In this document: positions 1-10,976 of the stretch, piece after piece
How positions within the stretch are numbered: position 1 is the first letter of the stretch
How the letters are laid out: every line of letters starts with the position of its first letter
Assembly (NCBI GenBank): GCA_001662425.1
Contig: BDDC01000196.1
Coordinates: forward strand, 3,253-67,252
Direction of reading: 5' to 3'
Origin: Chlamydomonas sphaeroides
Lineage: Eukaryota; Chlorophyta; Chlorophyceae; Chlamydomonadales; Chlamydomonadaceae
DNA: 64,000 nt
The notes under the pieces: model-generated
Database searches by the model: none
Seen by the model: the letters and a program-made list of their open reading frames with translations, nothing else
Told to the model about the DNA's origin: nothing
Translations under genes and position numbers: made by a program

Positions 1-144
1 CCGCAGCCTTGGCCTCGCAGCGGCACAGCTGCACGCAGACCATGCTGGCGGCGGCGGGCCGGCGCAGGGCCAGGGAGAGGGGCCATGTCGGAGCATAGCG
101 TGGTTGTGACATAGTATCTTCGTGCCGCCATGGTGATAGCTAGT

Positions 145-185
145 TGTGTTATACATTTGAGCTGTGTTATACATTTGAGCTGTGT
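145..185. repeat. 18-bp tandem repeat, two copies plus partial
   Basis: The unit TGTGTTATACATTTGAGC occurs at 145-162 and again at 163-180, followed by a partial third copy (TGTGT). It is AT-richer than its surroundings. Confidence 0.9.
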
Positions 186-287
186 AAGCACTTGGCGTGG
201 GCGCTGCCCGGAGTGTACGGCAGCCTTGGCAGCGCAGGCCAAGTCCCTTGCATATGTCCAGAGTTGCCACTCTGGCACGCGCCACAA

Positions 288-365
288 GATACCCGTCGTG
301 TGAGACACACCGTCTGTATCGCTATGACCTGTCCGTTGCGATTATCAGCGTACACGACGGGTATC
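288..365. repeat. 14-bp perfect inverted repeat with 50-bp spacer
   Basis: GATACCCGTCGTGT at 288-301 is matched by its exact reverse complement at 352-365. A smaller palindrome (CCAGAG...CTCTGG) lies just upstream near 258-275. It could form a stem-loop or be a remnant of a small mobile element, but no target-site duplication was identified. Confidence 0.75.
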
Positions 366-1847
366 CTCTGGCCGTTGCGAGTCTCGGCGTTCCCAACTAA
401 CTTCAGGGTCACCAAGCGTGTCAGGGGTGAGAAGGACCTCCCTCGGTCGCGTCTTTGTTTGTCTTTAAGTGGCGCTGCGCGTCCTGTGCGTAGTTGCCGC
501 GCAACACGTGCATGTCAAGGAAGGATCGGCCGCGCAGGACTTCGCTGCTCGCTGCGGCTGCTGGCGGTTGCTCCGGGCCGGGGGACGCAGCTGCGTGCGT
601 GTCCCAGAGCGGCCGCGGCTTTTGGTGTACGGTAGTAGGATTGAATGGGGGTTCTCCCGAGTGGCCGCGGCAGGCTTGCTGGTTCTGACTTACGTTGGCG
701 GAAAGAGGCAAAGGGGCAACGGCCGCGGCAGGCGACGGAGCAGGCGGGCTGGGGGCTGCGGCTGCGGCGCTCGACCCCTGGGTCCACGACCCGCGGCTGC
801 CCTGCTGCACGCTCACCCCGCGACCGCCGCCGTTGCCGTCGCTGTTGCCGTGGCTGCCGGCGTTGACGTGACCTGCGACATGCAAAAGCACAGCGGCGGC
901 AGCAGCAGCACTCAGGGGCGTCATTCCAAAGCGGGCCACGCGAAGCTCGACACGCCGTCGAGGTGCTTGCGGGCGCACGGCCGATGTGGCGCCCAACGAC
1001 ACCATTTTGCGGGACGGGTGAGGCGCGTTTCACCAGCAAGGTGCGGTAGCTGTCGGAACATGGTGCCGAGTGTGAGGTAGCGGCGTTGCTTGGGCACGCA
1101 GAAGGGGGCTTTCCGTCGCGGAGCCACAGGGATGGGACCAGAACGTGAAGGCTGGGTGCCGGAGGGCAGCGGCCGGGAGCAAGGGAGGGGCGCCGATTAC
1201 CTGTCCATTCTGGCTTCTCGCGGCCGCCCGGTGCCGCCACCTCGGCGCGCACGACCACCGCTGCTCTCTGCTGTGCGTGGCAGATGCCGATGACATGGCG
1301 AAAGGAGCACGACGGCAAGGCAGTGCCGGTCGCGGCCAACGCGATGTTGAAGTTTAGCAGTGTACAGGCGTGGTCAGGTACTGCTCGTGTGACGAGGTGC
1401 TCACGTGGCTGTGTTTGTTCTAGCAACGCGCAGTCTGTGACCGGTTGCGATCAAGTCTTTAAGTGCCACCAGGCGGACGCCATCATCGCGTGCGCGCAGC
1501 TCACGCGGGCTCTGCGTGTGCTACCCCAGCAGAACATAACATAACACATCATCGCGCACCCCTGCGACTCGCGCCACGGCCTGGCCGGCCACCTTGCGCG
1601 CACACGCGGCCAACCCCGTTCCGCCCTCGCGAACCCCTGCGCTGTGATCCCCACCCACACCAATTCCTTGCGCGTGGAGACAACCTTGCCTAGTACTAGC
1701 TGTGCAGTGGCAGGCTGCTGCTTGGCGAGCGGCTGCGTTTCCAGGGCGACCGCGACATGTCCCAAGGGTCGGTCGAATCGCCGATACACGGGCAGCAGCT
1801 GCCCGAGCCAGTATCCGCCACGCCCTGAGCCCAGGCTCCCCTGAAGG

Positions 1848-4800
1848 ATGCTCGGGCCGTCGAGCGCCGAGGCCTCGAACAGGGATGGCGCGGCTGCGGC
1901 GGCCGCCGCCGCCGCGGCCAGGGGCGCGCAGCACTTCCACAAGGCAAGTCATACCTCTGTGAAGCGCCTGCTGCCGCGAAACGCCGACAAGGTGCCGCCG
2001 CGAAGCCAGGGCTCGTCACGTTGACGCGGCCCCTTCCCGCGCGCCCAACCCTAGCCCCCCGGCTGCACCCCCGCCCGCGGCCCCAGGTGTTCACGTACGC
2101 CCACATGAGCCGCTTGTGCGGCGCCGCGCCGCTGTGGGCGCTGGTGCCCGCCTTTGACCACACCGCGCACCTGCCGGAGCAGCGCCTGGTGACGGGGCAG
2201 GGGCTCATGGGTGCGTGGGTGCGTGTGTCGGGGCTGGGCTGGGATGGGATGGGATGGGATGGGATGGGCTGGGATGGGCTGGGATGGGCTGGGATGGGCT
2301 GGGATGGGCTGGGATGGGGGCCACGGGGGCCAGACGGGCGGGTTGGCCATGGCGAAGGGGCAGGGTGGCCCAGGCGCCATAAAGAAGGGTTGACGGGAGG
2401 GGCACGGGCCGGGATGGGTAAGCGAGGGCCGGGCCGCGGCCCAGGGCGAAGGGGGCAGGGTGGGCCTGGCGCCAGGTGAGAGGGACGGGCCTGGATGTCG
2501 GCCGTTGGCGGCAAGGTCGCATGTATGGGGGTGTGTAGGGGAGGAGCTCGCCCGTGTGTCGGGGAGGAGGGACGTGGAGGGAGAGCAGACGAGGCGTGGG
2601 AAGTCCGGCGCGGAGAGGTTGCATGGCGACGCACCCGTCCTCGCTCCTCACCATCCAGCCCCGCACCCTCCCCTACAGAGCTGTACGAGCGGCGGGCGCT
2701 GAGCCCCGCCACGCTGCTGCTGGGGCTGACCGGCCGCGCGCCGCTGCCGCTACCAGCCTGCTTTTACAGGTAGGCTCGCGTGGCTGACGGGGGCAGCGGC
2801 GGACGGGGGACAGCGGCGGACGCACGGAAAGCAACAACGGCGCGGCGAGGGGCAGGTGGCAGACGGCAGGCAGACGCCTTGCCCTGCTTGACCCTCTCCC
2901 CCACCTCCCCACCTTTCCCGCTCGACCCTCTCCCCCACTTCCCAACCTTGCCCATCCCCCCGCTACTTCCCCACCTTACTTCCCGGCCCCCCCCCGCTGC
3001 TCCTACCATCTGCTGCCAGGCCGCTGGAGCTGCTGCTGGAGCTGCTGGACGCGGGGCTGCCCTACGCCCCGCTGGCGCCCGGGGACGTGGAGCGGGGCGC
3101 GGTGGCGCTGGACTGGTGCCCACCCATGCAGGTGGGGGGGGAGGGGGCAGGGAGGGGAGGGGGAGGGAGGGGAGGGGCATGGCCGCAGAAACACCCAGGC
3201 GCGGTCGGGCTCGGGTCAGCACATGCGCACCTGCCAGGCGTGTCCCGGACCACAGCCCCACAGCCCCACAGCCCCACGGCCCCGCGGCCCCACGGCTGAC
3301 GCGCGCTTGCCTCCGATGCAGGTGATCGTCGCGACAGCGGAAGCGGCCGCTGCGGGCGGTGGCGGCGGCGGCGGCCGGCTGCGCGGCCGCCTCCTGCCGC
3401 TCGCGCCGCCGCCGCTGGGCCCCCGCCCCCACCCGCTGCCGCACCACCCCGAGGAGGTGGACGCCGCCGAGCCAGCGCCCGGCGGCGCCGACAGGGGCGT
3501 CGACGGCGGCGGCGGCGGCGGCCTGGCGGCGGCGGGGCTGCTGCCGGGCCTGGGGATGGCCGGGGTGGCGGCGGCGGCGCCGCCGGCCCCTGGCCGTGCG
3601 GTGGTGAGCTGCATCCGCACCACCTCCGAGCTGCTGCGGTCGGCGCAGTACTGGTGCTTTGTGCACTACTACACGGGTGCGCCGTGGGCTGGGCGGGTGC
3701 ACGGGAGGTTGTGGGGGGGCGTGCCGTGGCACTACTCTGGGTGCACGGTGTTTCGTGCGGTAAGCATGTGTGTTCAACGTTTAGGGCCGAAATAGAGTAC
3801 CACCCCACAAGCGGCACGCCCCGGGCTGGTGACGCGCTGGTCGTGCATAGGAAGAAAGCAGGGTGTGTGTGTGTGTGTGTTCCAGTGTTAGGTAGAACAG
3901 AACCCCACACGCGCGGTGTCGCTGCAGCCAAGCCGATGACCGCGCGCTCCCGCCGGCTCCCTGTCGGCCTTCCTGTCGCCCGCTCTCCCCCAGGCGCCGA
4001 CATCAAGTGTGTCATGAACGACCCGCCCAGCACCATGCTGCAACGCCTGCAGGTGGGTGAGGAACCGCTGGCGGCATGGCGTGAGTAGGAGGGCCCCGCC
4101 TGCCGCTTCTCGCTCCTCGCTCCTCGCTGGCGGCATGGCGTGTGGCTCCATGTGTCGGGAATGATTGGCAGACAGTCAATGAATTCACATTTTCGCAGGT
4201 TGCAGATATTCCTACTTTGACTTCTTTCAAGCTCATCATAGAGTCTGCACCCGCCGCCGCTCGCTTCGCTGGCCCTTGCCTCTCGGACCGCCCACACCGC
4301 ACCCCACCCGGACACAGGCCAACCGGCTGTCCGACTTCACACCCGTCATCGGCCTGGCTGAGAAGAAGGACTTCCACGTCTACATCCGGGCCTGCCTCTT
4401 CATGCCGCTGGCGGCGCTGCTGCGGCTGGCGGCGGCGGCGGCCGGCGGCGGCGCCAGTGACCCGGCGGCGCCGTTGCCGCGGCCGCCCTGCCCGCTCGCC
4501 ACCAACGCCCTGCTCACGGCGTTCGACCAGCGCGGCCTGCGCCTGGCGCTGGCGGCGGCGGGCCAGGGCGCGGCGCAGGGAGGCGGCGCCGCCGCTGGCG
4601 GCGGCGGCCTGCCGCTGGCGGTGGGAGCGGGCACACTTGGGCCTGGGCCTGGGCCTGGTCTCGGCCAGGGCATGGGCGTGGGTCAGGGCATGGGCATGTG
4701 GCTCCAGGGGCCGCAGCCGCAGCAGCCGGGACCGCCGGCATGGGCGCACCATGCCGGTGGCGGCGGCGGCGGTGGGCACCTGGCGGCACCGTCAATGGGC

Positions 4801-7575
4801 GGCATCGGCTCGCGCTCCGCGCCGGGCAGCTCCGGCGGCGGCGGCGGCGGCGGCGGCTCGCTGTCACGGCCTGGCAGCGCCGCCAGCCTCGGCCTCCTCG
4901 GCGGCGGCGGCGCCGGGTTTGGGTTGTCGCTGTCGCCGGCGCCGTCGATGGGGATGGGGCCGCCGCTGCTGCCGCCGCTGCCGCCGCAGTATCTTGGCCC
5001 GGACGACGGCAGCGCCGCCAACCTCGGCAGCTTCTTCCTGCTGGACGAGTACGGCAGTGTCGTCACGTCAGCGTATCCGTACGACAGCTACGTGAGCATG
5101 ATGTCATCACCTTACGGTGGGTCGTACGGCATGAACGGCGTGGGGCCGTATGGCGGCATGCTGGGGCCGGGCCCGGCGCCGGGGCCGCACGCTCTGCTGC
5201 CGCCGCCGCCGGGGCCGCTCTATGGGCGGCCGATGCCATCGGCGCCGCCACCGCCGCCGAGCTGGCGAGCTTCCAACGGAGCTGGCGGCGCCGTCGGCCA
5301 CGGCGGTAACGGCGGCGGCTTCCCGCCGTCGCGCAGCTTCAATGTCAGCGGCAGCGGCGGCGGTGCCCCTGGCGGCGCCGGCAGCCGTGCCGGCAGCCTT
5401 GGGGCCGGCGCCAGGCAGCTAAGCCCGATGCCGCCGCCGCCGCCGCCGCCAACCCAGGCCAGCGGCGGAGAGCGAGCTGAATCTGGCGGCGATGGAGCCG
5501 GAGCCGAGGCCGCGGCGCTGGCGGCTGCCGATGGCGCCGACCTTCTGCGGCAGGGGCCCGAGAGGGCTGGTGGCACTGCCGGCGAGAGTCACGACGGCGG
5601 CGGCGGCGGCCCTGGCCGTGGTGGCGGCGGCGGCGGCGGCGGCTTGATGGTCTCAAGTGCCAGTGACAGCGCCCTGTCGTATCTTGCCGCCGGCGGAGCA
5701 GCCGCGGCGGCGGCGGTACCGTGGCCGGTCGCCGCCGCCGCCGCCATCTCACCGACCGGCTCCGGTCTCTCCGGCGGCGCCGCTGGCCTGCTGTCAGGAC
5801 CTGCAGCAGGATTCCCTGGATCCAGCGCGATGCCGATCCAGTACGGCAGGAAGCTGAACGCGTACGGCAAGCTTGACGTCAGTGTCGGCGGCGGCGGACG
5901 GGGTCGCCGCCCGCGCAGGCCGTCACTTGCCTCCAGCGGCGATGGCGACGGCGACGGCGGTGCGTGCATCGGTGGCGGTAGCGGCGGCGGCGGCGGTGGG
6001 GACCCGGTGGAGGCGCGGCCCATGCAGGCCGCTGCCGACAGCGCCGGCCCCGGGACCGCGCTCAGCTGCGGTGCCGCCGGCAGCACCAGCGTCAGCCGCC
6101 GCGCCTCGCACAACCTCCTCTCGGGTGCGGCTGCCGCCAGCGGCGGCGATGGCGGCGACGGCGGCGACGGTGGCGGCGGCGGCGATGGTGGCGGCGGCGG
6201 TGGCGGCGGCGACCCAGCCAGCCTCCAGCTCTCCGCCTCCAACCCTCCGACGGGCCAGGCCTCCAGCTACGCTCGGAGCATCAGCGGCGGCGGCAGCGCC
6301 GCTGGCGGCGGCGCACAGCCGCCGCCGCCGCCGTCCTTCTTCACGCCGCGGCCGGGCCTGGCGGCGGTGGCGGCGGCGCGGTGGGAGTCCCCGGCGTTCC
6401 GTCTTTTCACGTGCGACTCCGTGGCCGGGGCGCTGGCGCCTCGCTGGTGGCTGCTGGACGGCGCGGGCGCGCTTCAGGGCCCCTTCACGGCGGAGCAGAT
6501 GGTGGGGCCTCTGCGCACGGCACCGCGCTCAGCCCGCTCAACCCATCAATGCACCCCGGCGCTCGCGCAGGCACCACCACCCAAGCGCTGCCACCTGACC
6601 GCAACAGCCGCCGCCCTGACCTGTCAAAGGAATCCCCTCCTCTTGTCCTCTTCCTTTCCCCCAAACATGCAGGTGGTCTTCTACTTCTCCGGGCTCGTGG
6701 GCGATGCCACTCTGGTCGCGGGAGCCGAGCCCGCCGTCACGCCGCCACTGGCGCCGCCGCGGTCATGGTTCGAGGCACTGCAGGCGCTGCTGGCGGCGGC
6801 GGGGGCCGGCTGGCGCTACCGCCTGTTGACGGCGCCAGAGTGTGAGGCGGCGGCGGCGCAGCGCACGCGCATGGAGCCGCCGCTGACGGCGGCAGCGGCG
6901 CAGGAGGAGCCGCCGCTGGCCTGGCCTGGCGGCGCCGCCAGCGAGCCGCCGTCGTCACCGATGGCTCGCATCGCCAGCGCTGGCGGCGGTGGCGGCGGCG
7001 GCGGCCTCGCCAGCTACCAAGGCACCCAGCCTGGCGGCGCCGTCAGCGGCGGCTCGCCGACGGCTGCAATGCTTAGCGGCTTCCCGGAGACGCCCTCGCC
7101 GGTGCCGCGGCTGGGTCCGCCGGGCAGCGCCGCCGGCGCCGCGCAGCCGCGCGGCGGCATGACCCGCGGCGGCGCGACGGCGACGTCAGGGCAGCCGCGG
7201 CGCATCGAGTATGACCTGGCGGCGGCCGCCGCCGCCGCCGCCATGACGGCCGGCCGCCGCCGCGAGGCTGGGTCGGCCGCGGCGGACCGCATGCCCGACG
7301 CCGTCGCCGCCGCGCGCGGCTCCGCTGGCAGTGGCGCCGCCGGCCGTGGCGGCCCGGAGGCGGCGTCGCTCCGTTGCAGCGACGAGGACGCTGTGTCGAT
7401 GCTGGGCCACAACCTGTCGAGGGAGGTGGGCATCGAGGAGCAGATGGCGTCGCTGCCCGAGTCGCTGGGCATTGGTGACGCGCCCGTGGCGCCGCCGGCC
7501 GCGCCGGCGCCCGGCGGCGCCGTCGGCAGCGGCGTCCGCGGCGGGCAGCGCGGCGGCGCCAGGGACGGCAGGTAG
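1848..7575 (+). CDS. Large low-complexity protein with two GYF-like domains
   Basis: Eight exons with consistent phase: 1848-1943, 2087-2210, 2679-2769, 3020-3131, 3322-3676, 3994-4052, 4318-6501, 6673-7575, giving 1307 residues. ATG 1848 is the first after an in-frame TGA at 1842. Near the C-terminus (about residues 989-1007) the segment WWLLDGAGALQGPFTAEQM matches the GYF core (aromatic, D, G, then GPF and hydrophobic M). It continues across the last intron into VVFYFSGLVGD and an aromatic/Leu-rich helix. A similar module near residues 72-115 (LMELYERRALSPATLLLGL, then CFYRPLELLLELL) looks like a second, degenerate GYF domain. GYF domains bind Pro-rich peptides, so an adaptor role is inferred. 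Most of exon 7 is Gly/Ala/Ser/Pro low complexity and probably disordered. The middle section (CIRTTSELLRSAQYW..., NDPPSTMLQRLQ) was not recognised. Intron 1 appears to use a GC-AG donor, and intron 7 is a stop-free multiple of three. Confidence 0.75.
2231..2318. repeat. GGGAT/GGGCT pentanucleotide microsatellite in an intron
   Basis: About 85 bp of GGGAT and GGGCT units lie inside the second intron (2211-2678) of the GYF-like gene. A shorter GGGAT-rich tract occurs at 13148-13182, also just after a splice donor. Confidence 0.9.
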
Positions 7576-10014
7576 GGTGGCCGCGGTGCGGTAGCGGTTG
7601 CGGTTGCGGGTGTGGATGGAGCGGGAGCGAGGGGTGTGGGGCGCGGGATGCGATGCGGCGCGCTGCTAGGGGCGGTGCGCGGCGGCCTGGCTGGTGCTAG
7701 GGGGCCGCGTGCCGCGTGCTGGTTCGGTGCGAGGCCCTCGGGTGCCTGCGCCCTGCGTCAAGCAGCCGACGTGTCTGTGGCTGGGCGGGGCAGCGGCTAG
7801 GCGGGGCAGCCTGCAGTCGGCGCAGCGCGTGTGTGGTGCTGCTGCCCAGCCAAGCCGGATCTGTGACGGGCGCGTCACGCCGCCTGTGGACACCCGGTTC
7901 TGGCCTAATGCTCCTGCTTCATGGATGGCATGTGCGGCGGTGACGGTGCGCGCTCCCAAAACCCACGAGCCAACCGCATCGCAGTGGGCACGGGTGTTTG
8001 ATGGCAGTGTGTGTCGCGGTATCGGTTGCAGCTCTGCCGCTGACCGCTGGCCGCTGGCGGGGCGCACACAGCATGCGGACGCGCCAGCCGTGTGTTGTCT
8101 GAGATGTGAGACGTGTGCCGTGTATGCTAGCAGGGTTGCGTGCTAGCAGGGCTGTGTGCTCCGGCTGGGGTGCGTACAGGCTCAGGTACAGTGGCAGGTG
8201 CAGCTCAGGGCCTGGAGGGCGGGGCCGGGGCCGGTGCGGGTGGTGGTGGTCGGTGCCGTGGGCTGGTGGTGGCGCTTCGGCGGCGCATGCAGCCCTGGGG
8301 GTGTGTGGCAGAGGGCTCATAGGGAGGTGCCGGCTGTTGCGCCGCCAGCGGGGGCGTAGGCCGTAAGGCCTGTGCGGGCAGCGCAAGGGGCGCGTGTGGC
8401 GTCTAGGTATGCGTCGGAGGTATGTGTTGGAGCTGGCAGGGGCGTGTGTGCCCTGCGGCGGCAAAGGGACGAGGGTGCGGGTATTGGCCGCGTAGCGCCC
8501 GCTGCCCCGGGCGTGTGCCAACGAACGTGCGGGACTGTTGGCAGTAGCGTAGGTGGGGCGCGGGGGTGTTGGCACCTGAGGTGATGGCGTCATGGGGGCG
8601 TAGCGGGTGTCGGCGGCTGCGTCGGCGGCGGGCGGTCAGGATGCCATGTGAGATGTGCCTGTGGTTGGTGGTGTGGTCGTATGTACTCCTGCACCTCTTG
8701 GTGCCTAGCATGGATGGCATGTAGCTGCGCGCAAGGGTGCGTGGCACGGCGTAGGACGTGGCGGGATTGTCGGTGGGGGTTCCCGGGCTGGGACGCCACC
8801 GGGGTGTCCGCTGCGCATGACTGTTGCTTGGGCATGTGCAGGTAGCTGCGCGCATGGGATGGTAGGGGCTGTAGGGGCTGCTAGGCGCAACAGGTGGGGC
8901 TGGCGCCGTGTAGCTTAGCGGCTGCGGTGGCATTTGCCCGTCATGCCGGGGTGCCGTGTCGTAGGTAGCTAGCGCCGGGTAGCGCCGTTGCGTGTCGTGG
9001 TTGCCAGTGGCGCGCATTGTGGGTGTGGGGGTGTCATGCACGTCGGTAGGCGCACATTGCGCTCCCGCGGCGCAGTGAGCAGCGCATGGTTGGCATCCCA
9101 CCAAGCATCAACCCTGCCCGCTACCCATTCTTTGCCCCTTCGCGTTGGGCCTGACCCCGCCTCGTTGGCACTGCGCAACGTTGCGTTGTTGGCGGCCTGC
9201 ATTGGGCCGCTGTGTGTGTTGCTGCTAGGTGGCCTCGTGTCGTAGAATCAGCGTGGAAGGTGGCCCGCGTGTGTTGCCGGCGTCGCGTGGCGGCATGCTT
9301 CCCGACGCCAGGTGGCGCTGGGTGTTGCTTGGGGCTGGCTGCTCTCCAGCTAGAAGGCAAATTGCATGTAGCTAGGGTGCCAGGCCGGTATGCACCCCAC
9401 GTGGTAACAAGGTCCCATGTGCTCATCCCCCACCTGGCGCGGTCCTGGCGTCGAACAGCACCCAGCCCAGACGCAACGCGGGCCCGCCGGCGCCAAACGC
9501 ACGTCAAGCGCACGCCTGACCAAGGCCTGTCATGCACACCGTCCACGGTTTTGCAGCGCCTGATCTGCTGCGCCAACGCCGCCAGCGCCCCTCCATCGAC
9601 GCAGCAGCGGCCAAGCCGGCGGCCGCCCCTCCCAATCCCGCCATAGGGCCGCACGCTCTCCGCGTCCGGGGCCGCAGCCGTCGTCATGACAGGGCCAGCA
9701 GCCGATTCCTCGCTAGCTATCCCTTCACCGCACCAAAGCCCAACCCGCCCTTAGCTGACGGGCAGGCATCCGCCAGGGGCACGCAGCGGCCGGCCGGCCG
9801 CTCGTCTCAGGCCCCGCTCGCTGCAGCTGCGCAAGGCCCCACTGGATCGCACAGCACGTGACGGCAAAATGTTGGCGCACGCAGCGCGCGCTCAGCGTCG
9901 CAACACCACGCGCCCTCCTTTTCTACTTCAGCCCGGCACTACGGCAGCAGCCGTGGCGCCGTGCCCGGCGGTCCCTCAGCGGCACGGGTTGCGAGGCCCT
10001 CAGCGCTCGCTCGC
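7576..10014. other. Convergent intergenic region, no gene seen
   Basis: This 2.4-kb stretch lies between the stop codons of two convergent genes, so it holds both 3' untranslated regions. It is GT-rich on the plus strand over roughly 7600-9250 and contains a short direct repeat of TGCTAGCAGGG at about 8124-8152. No open frame has a recognisable domain or exon structure. Confidence 0.5.
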
Positions 10015-10792
10015 TCACAGCACCGCCACGCAGTCGATCTCCACACGCGCGGCCAGGGGCAGGTCCTTGACCGCGAAGGTGGCGCGAGCGGGCGGCTGCT
10101 CCGTGAAGTAGGTGGCATAGATGGCGTTGACCTTGGCGAAGTCGGCGATGTCGGCCTGGAGGGCCGAGACGCGAGCGTGGAGGATGGCGGCTGACAGGTG
10201 TGACAAGAAGATGGCGCACGCAAAGCCGGGAGGCTTGCTGCGGCTGGCGCGCCAGCGTCTACGTGACGCCGATTGGGCAACACTGCGGCGGTTGAGCCCC
10301 CGGGTTGGTGACGGCGACTGTAGGCCTGGCTATCCGGCCGCTGCTCCTGCCTTCATGCCCCCACCCCCCACCCTGGGCTTGTCTGACGCTTTCACAGCGC
10401 GCTCGTCCCGTCAGCCCCGGCCCTAGCCCCACCAGCAGGATGGTCGTCTTGACAACGTCCTTGTAGTCGGCGCCGGCGGCCTTCAGGATCGCGCCCATGT
10501 TCTTCAGCACCTGGTGCGTCTGCCCCTCCACGTCCGGCGACGCGAAGTCCTTGGTGCCCGGCACGATGCCGATCTGACCAGACACATACACGGTGTTGCC
10601 CGCCTTGATGGCTTGGCTGTAAGGGCCCAGCGCGGCGGGCGCATGCTCGGTCGAGATGACCTGCTTCGACGCCATCGCGCGCACAGAGACAGTGTTCGAG
10701 CGGCTAGCGACCACGGCCGGCGCGACGGTGCGCGTGCGAGCGGTGGTGCGCAGCAAAGCCGAGCAGGTCGACTGGCGCAGCGAGAGAACCAT
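10015..10792 (-). CDS. RidA/YjgF/UK114 reactive-intermediate deaminase, plastid-type
   Basis: Two exons, 10792-10433 and 10155-10015, join in phase 0 to encode 166 residues. After an Arg/Ser/Thr/Val-rich N-terminal presequence of about 40 residues, the protein follows the RidA fold: VISTEHAPAALGPYSQAIK, VSGQIGIVPG, MGAILKAAGADYKDVVKTT, then VNAIYATYF and PARATFAVKDLP. The Arg in PAR is the conserved residue that binds the carboxylate of the 2-aminoacrylate/imine substrate in this family. RidA hydrolyses reactive enamine/imine intermediates made by PLP enzymes such as threonine dehydratase. The presequence resembles a chloroplast or mitochondrial transit peptide, and targeting is inferred. It is divergent from the DUF4864-like gene, with 184 bp between the two ATGs. 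Family assignment is secure. Confidence 0.93.
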
Positions 10793-10976
10793 AGTGGCGA
10801 GGAAGGCTGGTATGGCTACCTACACTAACACACTGTATGCTAGGGCTTTCGTGTCAAGTGGGGCTGTCGGCGTGCGCCGCGACCCTTGGGGTCGGCAGCT
10901 CGTGTGAGCGCCAATTGCGAGCGCGACAGCGGGCCTCAGAGCCTGCAAGCCTAGCCATCTTACAATTCACGCGACC

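Larger units (their letters stand above)
1..1847. other. No supported gene; possible UTR/intergenic
   Basis: I see no chain of exons with conserved-looking protein here. A 194-codon open frame on the minus strand (421-1005) is Ala/Pro-rich and has no recognisable domain. The right end is probably the 5' untranslated region of the GYF-like gene, since a TGA at 1842-1844 lies in frame just ahead of its ATG. Short repeats at 145-185 and 288-365 are listed separately. Confidence 0.4.

Noticed and set aside
421..1005. 194-codon open frame on the minus strand, Ala/Pro-rich
   Set aside because: No domain, no splice context and composition like random GC-rich reading; not enough to call a gene.
2231..2318. 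Regular short units that might suggest a CRISPR-like array
   Set aside because: It is a pentanucleotide microsatellite without spacers, inside a eukaryotic intron.
8403..9104. 233-codon minus-strand frame in the convergent spacer
   Set aside because: His/Pro/Thr-rich with no domain; lies in a GT-rich 3' flank and has no neighbouring exons.
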